DNA of 64,000 nucleotides from Amphiura filiformis (Eukaryota > Echinodermata > Ophiuroidea > Amphilepidida > Amphiuridae): assembly GCF_039555335.1 (NCBI RefSeq), contig NC_092629.1:34303796-34367795 (forward strand), in the 5' to 3' direction. The position numbers and the translations under genes are program-made. Shown here piece after piece: positions 46,501 through 58,400 of the stretch. The notes under the pieces were generated by a model. The model saw only the letters and a program-made list of their open reading frames with translations. It ran no database searches and had not been told where the DNA came from. The stretch's first letter is position 1; every line of letters starts with the position of its first letter.

Positions 46501-47470
46501 ACCCCTTAAGATTAACCAGTGACCCTTTTGATGGGTCATACTGGTTTCATGGGTATAATAATCTCTGGGGGGAGGGGCCGGGAACTCACTAAAAATGGGT
46601 GACGGGATGTGCAGCTACATTGACCCCCATTTTTGAACTCCCTCACACCCAATGACCCCCTTTTTATTTTACTGAACTCAATCTCATCCAATAACCCTAT
46701 TTTTCCTGTCACCAAAAGACCCCTTTTTTCAAAAATCAAATTTCTGATAATCATTCACTGAATTACCATGTTTTTTCATTATTTTTCCTCAAATTTGTCA
46801 AAAGTTTCAATACTGAATGACTCCCTTTTTTGGTAAGATTTTCCCCAGTTTCACCGAAAGACCCCACTTTTTTTTTGGGGGGGGGGGCCTTCTCATGGAA
46901 AGACCCCCCTTTGTTGGTGTCTAGGCTACCTGAAAGACCCCTAGTGTCGAACTGATGTCCGCACACCCCCGTCACTTCCAAAGTCGAGTGCCACCCCCCA
47001 AATAATCCCAAGGTATCTGTCCCGGCCCCTCAACTCAAACCAAAATTGGCAACCATGAGAGTTACCAAATAATGCGGAAAAGGGGTAATTTTTTATCAGT
47101 AGCAAGAACCGTGAAAATGGCAAAATAGGGGGTATTTAAGTTGGACTGTCCAGGAAATTTTACTGTGATATCAGCAAAATAGGGGGTATTTAATTTGCAC
47201 TGTCCGCGAAATTTGGATAATAGGGGGTACTTGAGAAAATGCGGTAATTTTATGTCAATATTTAGTGTCATTAAAAAAGGGGTGTTTGAAATTCTAGTCA
47301 TTGAAAAGGGGTGTTTGAAATTCTAGTCATTGAAAACCACAAAAAGGGGTTGTTTTTGGCCAAATTTTATCCTTGATTTTGCTTGAAAAAGGATGGTAAA
47401 ATCACACTACCTTGGCGTGAGAAAGTGACCCAATGCGTGAGACTCGCGGCCAATGCGTGAGAGTTGACAG
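46500..47470. repeat. Block of accccctttt / aaaagggg-type repeats
   Basis: It is dense with gaaagacccc, aatgacccccttttt and aaaataggggg motifs. The part at 46850-46995 (tgtctaggct, cgcacacccccgtcacttcc) recurs at 61600-61710. Confidence 0.6.
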
Positions 47471-47479
47471 CCCTGTCTT

Positions 47480-49050
47480 AATCCATCACTAGAAATAGAT
47501 GGATAGCAATCATATTAATACAGTCTGTATGTCCTGACTTTGTTTTGTATTTTTCTTTTTCATTTGATAATTATATTTAAACGGTCTGTTGATGCGGAAT
47601 AATAAAACAAACAAACAAAGAAAGAAAGAAACAAACATTAGTACAACTTGACCCCACCACAATGACCCTGCCATGCCTGCATACTGAGATATTCCAATTC
47701 TGCAAGTGCAAATAGAGACATAAAAAATGTTAGTGCAATGTTTGAATAATTTGCTTTTGAATTAAAAAAGAACACAGAATATTTTGTAAATAAAAATTCC
47801 TTTAAAAGGAATAGGGTGAGCAAATGAATTGTCAAGATAAAGGTGTAGTTCCATATTGATATTGCAGTATTACTTCGATTTTCACTTGTTAGCAGAGTGA
47901 AATTTTGATTGAAAGAATTAAACTAGGAAGGTTGGTGTTGGAAGTTATCTAAATGACGAAGAGACCAAGGAGAGCAATCAAATTAGGACAACAAAATTAA
48001 AAACCCTACACCATCAGCAGGCTACTTTTTAGTCACCCCACCTTTGTAGGACTACACAACAAAAAAACCCTCCACCATAGGACTTTACGGTAAAATATTT
48101 AGAGGAGTAGGCCAATTAAACATTGAATCACCACTCATGACTTGAGGTCAAAACCATTATGTAAAAAGATAATGGCCACTAAAATGGGCTCACAGACATG
48201 AGTTCATTATTATGTAAATGAGATGTTCAATGTTTGCATGCGATCTCAAAAAAGGACACGTTGACATAAATTAATTAACTGTGAGGTTGACAAATAAATC
48301 CAGTGTGTGAATAGTTGATTCGGTGACCGACTATCAGTGGGCACGGTAAATTAATCTGTTTACGCCCTCGTGGTACCTTGCGCCCAACATTACGTAAATG
48401 AAAATAATTTGTTGCAACTTTCGGATTTGCATACAAGTAATTCTAGTTCTACAACAACAGGTTTTATTATTTCTTTTAATACAAACACATTGCTGCCTAA
48501 AATGACTTTATAGCACTGATTAGATATCAAAATGAAGTAATAATTACAAATTTTCATGAACACTATCGCCTCTGTAATTTCCCGAGTATATAGACAGCAC
48601 AAATATTTTCTGCAATGCTGTGACCAATATGTATGTCAAAAACCAGCGCAAAGGGCGAGAAACGCAGAGCGTTTCTCGCCCAAAAAGCTGAATGAGTTTG
48701 TTTCAATGAAGCTGAATAGTAATAAAGCTAATGTGTTTGGTGAGAGACTCAAGATTTTATTGATTTATATTACTTAGAACATGATTAAGAAATGATGTTA
48801 TTATTAATAGCTCTTCAAAGTTTGAGATAAAAAATTAAAATAAAAGAATCTAAAATTAGTAAAAATTTTTTATTTTGATATCAATCTCAGCATCATCTTG
48901 GCTTTATTGGGATAAATTTGTACCGACGAGACACCCAGTATCAATTTGCTCTTTGCACAAATTTTCCAGTTTGCTACCAAAACTAGGTTCTCCCTGTCAA
49001 CGCATGTGCAAAAAGTGCATTTTTGTTTCTCACGCTTTTCTAGCAATGCA
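47480..49050. other. Gene-free stretch
   Basis: No exon is recognised. A perfect 13-bp hairpin with a 3-nt loop lies at 48653-48681 (gggcgagaaacgc). Confidence 0.5.
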
Positions 49051-49055
49051 TCAGA

Positions 49056-49301
49056 AGCCTGGGGTTCTCAGTACAAATGACCATACGGGACGTGCACGCA
49101 ATTATGGGTAGCATTTTCAGCCTTTTGGTATATCAATGGCCCCTTTTTCAAAGCCTATTTTGGTATATAAATGGGTCCTTTTTTCAAAATTTTCTCAATT
49201 TTTTCGGAAAATAGCCCAATTTTGCCTTAATCTAGCCAAAATTTTCAAAATTTTCCCAGCAGCACGTCCCTACCAAAACCAAACTTGAGTACCCCGGATC
49301 A
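49056..49301. mobile_element. Repeat copy, inverse of 51512-51900
   Basis: tctcagtacaaatgaccata at one end and ttggtttt-type ctaccaaaaccaaacttgag at the other match the inverted ends of 51512-51900. The interior is A/T-rich with ggtatataaatgg. Confidence 0.65.
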
Positions 49302-50220
49302 GAAGGCTTTTGCAAGGTGTATATGGTAATTAATGCATGCATTTGACAGGTGTATGCACACACAGCACGCACTTTGCGGGTAGAACCTCATTTTGAGAGG
49401 ACCATGCGATTTGTGAATAGGGCCTAATAGAATACTATTCCCCGGTGTCAATAGGGTCTATATGAACAACTAACATTTGTAGCCCCCTCTCTCTCAATAA
49501 ACCCAATCAGCATTGTAACTTCCAGTTTTTGAGAGCAGTTGTGGCACTTTTTAACATATCGGGGAAAAGTGCGATGATTATTAGTCATTCATTTGTTATT
49601 GAAATAATGTTATCATTAACAATATAATCAAATAATTAATTTATGAAATAATCATGTTTTTTGAACAATTTTTTATTCTAATAAAACATTTTAAATAATA
49701 TTTTGTGCGCACCAAGAAAACAATTTTCCCGATAGGTCAGAGGGCAAAGTGTCCCAAAACTGCAAAAACTGTCCCACAATGCATTGCAAATTTCAATGCC
49801 AATTTGGCCTTTTCAAGATAAAAAAAGTAAAAATCTGTGCTCACCCATATTTCATCTCTCCTTTTCTTCCTCTTTTATCACTCCTTTTGGCCCTGGTCTG
49901 GTATGGAGCTTGCCGATATCTGTTTTAGAGAAGTTAATTTTTGTGCTTTAATAATATTATTTTGACAATTCATTTGAACAAAGAGTGTACACTATTTATT
50001 ACATAAGTTGGTTTAAAAAAAGTATTATCTGACTGATAAAACTAGTTTCTTGCTGAGATAGTTTAACAAAATAGTATTAAAGCGAAATATTTCTGTACAT
50101 ACAATTATATCACAAGATAAAATCATAAATGAAATATTAAAATTGGCTGATGATACATGACAATACTGTTTTGTAAGGCCCATATGACCTCGCTCATCAG
50201 AAACTCAATACAGAATGGCA
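49302..50220. other. Gene-free stretch
   Basis: AT-rich sequence in which no exon, RNA gene or clear element was recognised. Confidence 0.5.
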
Positions 50221-50243
50221 ATTTTACCTAATAGACACACATT

Positions 50244-50560
50244 TTGGTACAATTCTGGTTTACCCTGCACACCCTGTGTTTTAGGGTTAGGGATAGGATT
50301 AGGGTTATACTCAGTGGCGGCGCTACGGGGGTGGGGGGTGGGGGCAAGGGGACATTTGCTGCCCCAAATATTTTTCTTCCCCCCCCCCCCGCTTTTGAGG
50401 CAAAAAACCCCAAATCACATAAATTTCCACTTTTTGCGGCAATTTTGCACAAAATTGGCCAATTGTGTCCCCTGAAATTCACTTTGCCCCCCCAATGCCC
50501 CCCGAAAAAAATTCCTGGTGTCGCCACTGGTTATACTTGTGCTCAAAGTATACCAGAATT
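50244..50560. mobile_element. Palindromic MITE split by a hAT element
   Basis: The outer element (attctggtttaccctgcaca at the left, gtataccagaattat at the right, with ttagggttaggg in between) is interrupted by 50312-50529. The inner element begins cagtggcggcgctacgg, ends tcgccactg, and is flanked by gttatact at 50304-50311 and 50530-50537. Confidence 0.85.
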
Positions 50561-50919
50561 ATTTGCAAACAGTACTGTCAGCACGGTCCAGAAAATATGT
50601 ACTATCAGCCAACATGGCCAAGTTTAATATGTTGTCAAGCTTCCCTTATGATTGAGCACCCCAGCAAACACAAAACATTTTTAAAAGTGTTTTTTAACAT
50701 TATATTTTGGATTTTTGGTACTAAAAATGTGTTAATAACATTGCATGTCGGGTTATAGAAAGATAAAAAACAAGATGTTAAAACGTTTTGTTAAAATGTT
50801 TTCTGGCAATCTTTCTAACCTTTTGCAAATAATGTTGAAAATGTTTTTTGCTGGGACTGTACCATATCTTGGATATTAATAATTATATCGTGATTATAAT
50901 AGAGCATGTTCCTGCCAAT

Positions 50920-51052
50920 CAGTGGCGGCACCAGGAATTTTTTTTTTTTTGGGGGGGCATAGTGAATTTCAGGGGGGGCAAAATGCACAAAATGTTGAAA
51001 TTTTCTTAATTTTGGGGGGCATTTGCACTCTCCCTCTATGGCGCTGCCACTG
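50920..51052. mobile_element. hAT-type MITE, 133 bp
   Basis: Ends cagtggcggcacc and gcgctgccactg. Flanks ctgccaat and ctgtcaat differ at one base. Confidence 0.75.
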
Positions 51053-51439
51053 CTGTCAATCAATGGTTTTAATAACATCAAACCAAGGGGGGGTCTCATG
51101 GTTGAAGGTATACGCTACCGATTTGGGGTACCTTTTCAGCGATTTTGGTATATCAATGGATGGGTTTTCAGTGCAATGCGCCCAATTTGAACAAAAGTGG
51201 GTGCTTTTTGTGAAATATTGGTAGTATGGGCCCTTTTAACATCTCCTTAATATCAACCCTATCCCGTCTCTGAACCATACTGGGGGCCCCTGGTCCGGGC
51301 CCCTGGTCTTCACCTGCCTGTCCACCCGCTTGCTACGCCCTGCTTCCTGATAGTTATTACTAATATTTTTGGTTAATTATAATATTTCTTATTGCTATGG
51401 TTGTTTTACAGAGTGTTTTATGTGATTATTTATTAATAT

Positions 51440-52190
51440 GACAAACCATTACCCCGGGACCATTACATAATTTTCAATTCTAGACCTTTACAATACTAAC
51501 AGCTACCACACTAATACCCCGGGGGGGTACTCAAGTTTGGTTTTGGTAGGGACGTGCTGCTGAGAATTTGAAAGTGGACCCATAAATATATCAATTTTTC
51601 AAGAAATTTGGACCCATTTATATACCAAAAGTCAAAATTTTCGGCCGAATTTAACCCAAATTGTCTTAGTTTTTACAAATTTTCCCAAAATTTTGGGAAA
51701 ATTTTGAAAATTTTGGCTAGATTAAGGAAAAATTGGGATATTTTTCAAAAAATTGAGAAAATTTTGAAAAAGGACCCATTTATATACCAAAATAGGCTTT
51801 GAAAAAGGGGTCATTGATATACCAAAAGGCTGAAAATGCTACCCATATTTGCGGCACGTCCCCGTATGGTCATTTGTACTGAGAACCCCTCCCCCCGGAC
51901 TAATACACATATATTTGAGCTATTTTTAAGTAACATAGATTTTCCTTTCTTTATCTAAATTATTCTGACTTTTATTTCATGATAAAAAGTAGTAAAAAAA
52001 TGTTTTATGTGTTACTCATTTTCATGATATTTTAATACCATTATACAAGTGTCATGAGTGTCTAACCCATGTAAAGATATGAACAAGATTTAAGATAAAT
52101 ATAGCACCATCAGTTTTCAACTTTGCTTAAAAATGAATACAGTTGTATGTGCCATCAGGCCAGCATGATTATATAGGCTTTTTAGCCTTG
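51440..52190 (+). pseudogene. Fragment resembling PAP intron 9 (possible third gene remnant)
   Basis: The stretch with ttcaattctagacc, tttcatgataaaaagt and taccattata occurs in the same order in intron 9 of gene 1 (about 35710-36460). The part with atagcaccatcag and caactttgctt at 52095-52130 occurs in inverted orientation at 57950-57995, which is intron 9 of gene 2 read in sense. No exon was found in it. It is either a leftover of a third, plus-oriented PAP copy or a repeat common to these introns. It is split by an unrelated repeat at 51512-51900. Confidence 0.5.
51512..51900. mobile_element. Repeat copy, inverse of 49056-49301
   Basis: ggtactcaagtttggttttg at the left and atggtcatttgtactgagaa at the right. 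Confidence 0.65.
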
Positions 52191-52355
52191 CTTGAGCATT
52201 TTTGTTTGAGCCTGGTCCCATCAGGACCCAAGCGTGTCTCCATACGGAGCGACCGTTTAAACAAACAAACAAACAAATTCAAACCACCGTGACCCCTCCC
52301 ATATTTTACACACATTTTCCAAGATATTTTATTTCCCCATTTCAGATGTTATCAC

Positions 52356-52415
52356 TTACAGCCATGCTTCTGGATGATCTTTGATAATTGTGAATTTATC
52401 GATGATTTGTCCATC
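52356..52415 (-). CDS. PAP gene 2, last exon (stop codon)
   Basis: The minus strand after ttcacag encodes DGQIIDKFTIIKDHPEAWL, then TAA. It is nearly identical in length and content to gene 1 exon 12. A reversed AATAAA at 52328-52333 is a possible nearby polyadenylation signal. Confidence 0.92.
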   Translation of the reverse strand, partial: DGQIIDKFTIIKDHPEAWL

Positions 52416-55400
52416 CTGTGAAAAATAATAATATTAATGACAATAATAACAACAAAAACAACAACAGTAACAATGATGATAATAATTATAATGATAATAA
52501 TCACTTCAGGGAAATTAAATTATTCACATATGCTGATTAACATGCACATTTATCAGGGCTGTTCCTAGGGATTTTGCCACCCTAGGCAAAGACTCTCCCT
52601 GCCGCCCCACGTACCAAAGCATACCTAAAAAAGTGTTAAGGGGGGTTACCCCCTTGAAAACTCATCAGTTTTGACCTATTTGTATACTGCCCCCTTCTTA
52701 TTTTCCTCCCATTTTTCTTTCCGCCTTCATTTTTTTCTTCCCTTTTCTTTTTCCATTCCCATTTTTTCTTTTTTCGCCCTTTTTTTGGCGCCCCTCTGCA
52801 TTTGCCGCCCTAGGCGATCGCCTTACCTGGCCTAATGGTCAGAACAGCCCTGACATTTATTCTGCTACAGATAGTCATATATCAATAAATTAACATAACA
52901 TTTTTGGAATAAATTGCAATATTAGCATAAAGAATATGTTTGTGTAAAAAACACCGTTTAATAGCAATGACTCTAAAAGTGACCAAAATTTGTACATTTA
53001 GGGGCTATCATTTTCTTCGGAAGGGAGTCCCAAATATACTGGGCAGGGGTTCAAAAATTTTTGGAAAGAAAAATAAGGGGTTCATAAAATTTAGGGAGTC
53101 ATAAGATGACCACAGATAGTGTGTTTATTTTATTAAAAAAGACTGATTTCAATATAATTTTAGCCTGTTTAGTGGTAAAGTGAATCTGTGTTGGGGGGTT
53201 CATAAAATTTTTGTTGCCAAAATGGGTGGGGGTCGCAATTTTATTGATGCCGACTCTTTGTAAATTTGGGACCTCCTTCCGAAGAAAATGATAGCCCCCT
53301 CCCCTTACCTTATCATTTGAAACTTGCTCTGCGTGTATATGGGTGGAATTTAAAATGAAGAAACGCGTATAACCGATGTCTGAAGCTTGGAATGCAGTGA
53401 ACGATTCCCGTGGAGTTATGAGTTGTTGTCCTTCCTTATTTCCCTGTTACATGAGGAAGAAACACAAGGTGAAAAGAGAGTTTTAAAATTGATACGTGAA
53501 GTTTTCATACCTTCTTCTGATTATCAATAAGTTTTCATACCTTTGTTGTAGATAGTGCATCTACTAAAAAGTAAATTTCCCAAATATAGTTTTACTTTTA
53601 AAATTAGGATTTTTTTCAAGTGTAAGGATACTTTTTTTGGCACAGAATAAATTTGAATTGAACCTCAACATACTAGTATCTGTTTCCATGCACTTTCTTT
53701 CTTCCATGGCTAACATTTGATTATATAGCACTCAAATTACACACTCAGAGTTCAACTTGAGACATTTACTTTACGGGACTACGGGGTTTGTGTATGGGGC
53801 TTCCTTGACTTACCGCATAGCCTGTGATAATATGCAGTTGCCTTAGGATTTGTGTATGGGGCTTCCTTTTTTTTTTTTTTTTTTTTTTTTTTTCATTTTG
53901 CTTTTAGATTAAACAGGACAAAAGACAAATAACTTGAGGAAAAATAAATAAATAAAAGATAGAAAGAATAAAAACAACACACACAAATACTAAAGCATCT
54001 CTTATATCACTAGTACGATACAATATTATACATATTTTTAAATTCGTTTAAATACTTTGTTTGTCCGTGGGCACATGAGAAAGACAATAATAATTAATAT
54101 GTTATATTTATATATAATTACTTTGTTGTTACATTATTTTCTTACACAAAACCTTCCCATTTCATACGAAAGATATTCAATTTATTTATTCTCTGAAAAC
54201 AAGCTTTTTCTTCTTCAATTTTTTACTTAAAAATGTGAGAACGTAGCGATATATGGTTTCTCATTTGAAAACCTGTTCCTAAATAAATAATACTTAGCAC
54301 TCAGAATAATATAGTTAAGCACTTTGAACCTTGAATGTCCTTCCAGTCCCAAAATTATATCTTTGTAACATAGATGTATTCGAGTCTGTATCTTTCCATT
54401 TAACCATGTCTCTATCTCCTTCCAAAAGAGTTTATTTGATGGCATTCCCAGAACATGTGATCAATTGTTTCTTTATTTTGACATAAATGACAATTTTCAT
54501 TCTCTTTCAGATTAATAAGCTTTAAATAACTATTGCTTGGAATAATTCGATGAAGGATTTTATATTGAAAAAATCTCATTCTTTCTTCAGTGGTAATTTG
54601 AAAAGGTAATGTCCAAATGTATTCCCAATTTAGATTACCCAAATGATCAAACAAACGATCATAATAATTCTGATTGACTGGTTTTGTTGATTGTGACATG
54701 TTAAATTGTTTAGATACATCACGAGTTGTTAACTTCTTTACTTCTAACGAAATGTTTTTTCAATACTTTTAAGTTTTCCCATATCTGTTTCAGAAAGTTT
54801 CTTTATTTCTAATTTCCATTCCCTTGGTAAACTATTTATAACACCGTAATATGTTACAAAATCAATACATCGTCCATATTTTTCACAAAGCTTCCTTGAC
54901 TTACCGCACAACCCGTGATAATATGCACAGTTGCCTTTGGGTTTGTGCATGGGACTTCCTTGACTTACCGCACAACCTGTGATAATATGCACAGGTGCCT
55001 TAGGATTTGTGTATGGGGCATAACATGACTTACCGCAGAGCCTGTGATAATATGCACAGTTGCCTTTGGGTTTGTATATGGGGCTTCCTTGACTTACCGC
55101 ACAACCCGTGATAATATGCACAGTTGCCTTTGGGTTTGTGCATGGGGCTTCCTTGACTTACCGCACAACCTGTGATAATATGCACAGTTGCCTTTGGGTT
55201 TGTATATGGGGCTTCCTTGACTTAACCGCACAACCCGTGATAATATGTACAGTTGCCTTAGGGTTTGTGTATGGGGCTTCCTTGACTTACCGCACAACCC
55301 GTGATAATATGTACAGTTGCCTTTGGGTTTGTATATGGGCTTCCTTGACTTACCGCACAACCCGTGACAATATGCACAGTTGCCTTTGGGTTTGTGTATG

Positions 55401-58400
55401 GGGCTTCCTTGACTTACCGCATAGCCTGTGATAATATGCACAGTTGCCTTAGGATTTGTGTATGGGGCTTCCTTGACTTACCGCACAACCCGTGATAATA
55501 TGCACAGTTGCCTTTGGGTTTGTGCATGGGGCTTCCTTGACTTACCGCACAACCCGTGACAATATGCACAGTTGCCTTTGGGTTTGTGTATGGGGCTTCC
55601 TTGACTTACCGCATAGCCTGTGATAATATGCACAGTTGCCTTTGGGTTTGTGCATGGGGCTTCCTTGACTTACCGCACAGCCTGTGATAAATATGCACAG
55701 GTGCCTTAGGATTTTTGTGTATGGGGCTTCCTTGACTTACCGCACAACCCGTGATAATATGTACAGTTGCCTTTGGGTTTGTGTATGGGGCATCCATGCT
55801 GCCGTTGTAAACCTGAAGTGAACGGTGAAATGAAAAATCAAAATCAAATTGAGTTCGGGCAATGGCTATTCCAGTTGAAATCCACACTACCCCTGAGGGA
55901 GTATGTTTTTCAAATGTAATTTTTTTCACTTACAGTGCACTTACAAAGGGGAAAAAAACTGGAAAATAGCAAAAAATTATATAAGTCACTACTGGAGAAA
56001 ACATTTCACATTACACAAACGAGCGTAGTGAAAAACTACTGGAGAAAACATCACACATTTGTTTCAAATACCTTTTTTAATTGGCAGGTTGAAAGGGGGA
56101 TCATAAATATTCTTGAATATGAAGAAATATGTTTTTTGTGGGTGTGGGAGAGACCCACTGTAAATTATTATTCAATTTGCAGTAAAAAGTGTTTTTGGTT
56201 TTTTTTTTCATTTCAAGGCATGGATTAAAAAAAAATACATTGGGTGAAGGCAGTTTTTGATAACCAAACAACCGATTTTTTGAAAGCAGGAGGAAACCGG
56301 AGATTCTGGAAAAAACCTGTGAGAGCGAGCATGGAATTGGGATAAACCAAGTGCACAGGAGTCCTTGGGCCGTGCCGGGGCTTGAACCTAGGACTTCAGT
56401 GGTGCAAGGCGAGGGAACGAATGCTGCGCCAACTCGCTCTAACTAAAAATTGCAGTGTGCTTTTTAACATTGTTAATACACTGTGATATTATAGGAAATG
56501 AGTCAGGAAAGCCCGGTACCCCAGGTCAACATAAAAAGTGGTAACCATGTGTGTTCTAAATTTCGCGGAAAAGGGGTATTTTGTTGACTGAAATCGCGGA
56601 CTGCGAAAACGCGAAAAAAGGGGTATTCTGAGCATTGTCTCCGCGAAATTAAAAAAAAAAGGGGTATTTCACAGGTTCGTTCGATCGATGTCTTCAGCCC
56701 GAGTCTTCAGCCTCCATCCTCTGGCATTTCATTGATTCCGCCCTCAATCGTCACAGCGAGAGCGTCAGAAGGCAGCTTTTTACTATTGGCACGGCGGTTT
56801 CCGATATAGTTGTCTAGTGGGTGTTGCACGTATGCTCCCGACGCTTTGAAGAGAGCTGAATGAGCGAGCGCGAACATCGATGGTGTCAGATGTAACCGTT
56901 TTGGCTGCCGTATACACTTTTCCATGTGGTGAATTGAAAACATTGCGGGAAACATTGGCAGTGATTGGAGCGAATTCTACGACCGACCGAGTGATATTTT
57001 CGAGGGATTGTTCCTCTTTGGTTCATTTTCAATTAAAATCAGTATACAGGCATTGTAATTACCCCAGTTAATAACACAGGATCATCTGGGAGTACAACAG
57101 ACACAAAGTAATGTTCATACTTGCACATTTTGTACTTAATATATTAAAATATTTGGAGTCATTGAAAAGGGGTGTCTGGAAATCTTCTCATTGAAAACCT
57201 TGAAAAAGGGGGGTATTTTTTACCCTGATTTTGTCAGTGATTTGGCAAAAAAAGGGGGGTAAAATCAATGAAAAATCAGTGAAAAGGGGGGTTTTGAAAA
57301 AGGAAGAACACACATGGTTACCACTTTTTATGTTGACCTGGGGTACCGGGCAGGAAAGCCAGATTGCACTTATATTTTCATAGGTCTTCACTCTTATGGT
57401 TTTTGAGTTAAGGCCAATATGTGACGTATCATGTCAAAAGGAGACACTTTTGGGCAGGTTATCAATTTTGAGGTTTTTATATATCTTAAATATAGAGATA
57501 TTTTGCGCTACAACGCCATTTTCCCCAATGAAATCTGACATTCCTAAGCGAAGATATTGAGTTCGTAAGTTATGGTATTATAAAATTGGAAATTGAGATA
57601 TCAGCCTTTAAAAATAGTATTGACAATGTTGAGAGTCTAGTAGGAATTACCTTGAAAAATGGCTCAAAAAATACAAGATGTCAGTTATATTCCGGTTTGA
57701 AACTATCAGACAATATTTTTAACATTAATAACATCACAAATTCGCAACAAACCCAAATTGTGAAAAAATCAACCCGGGAAGATTTTTGGCTATTTCTCCA
57801 TTTACGATCCTGCCCGGGATCTTCTTTATAGAATGCATACCATCCCTCTTTTGTATCAGCTTTATTTGTCTCAATATTTGAGTGTAAACACTGATAGGTC
57901 ACACTCCCTCACCTACCCATGGTTGTTGGATGGCATATTGAACTGATTCATTTGTAAGCAAAGTTGAACACTGATGGTGCTATTTATCTGAAATCTTGTT
58001 TGCATCTTATATAAAGTTATATGACTTTATGTCTGCGATAGAACTCCATGTTAAAGAACCAAAATAGCCAGTGGAGTTTCTTTCACTTAAACAGAAAGCT
58101 GGACAGAAAGCCTTCACGGCAGTTATTACTACTATTATTTCAGCATTTTGGGTAAACAATAACAAAATTAAAATTGGGCAGAAATCGTACATTATGGCTT
58201 TTGCCCTGGTTGCCATCCACACTTGTGAAAATTACCCATTGGTTAAGAATCAGTCAGAATAGGTAAATTTTCACAGGAAAAGTTTCTGGACACGTGACAC
58301 CCATGGGCGCAGACATATTAGCATTATCGAATGTGACCCCGAGCACAGCGGGTGGTCTTCCAATGTATTTGAATAGGAAGAATTCCTCCTTTGATGCAAA

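Noticed and set aside
55094-55441. Frames of 107-125 codons on both strands across the 64-bp array
   Set aside because: They are read-through of exon-donor repeats. The true coding part is only the exon at 55741-55812.
56370-56450. A functional tRNA gene
   Set aside because: A and B boxes are present, but the cloverleaf does not close convincingly and the sequence continues into a SINE body shared elsewhere.
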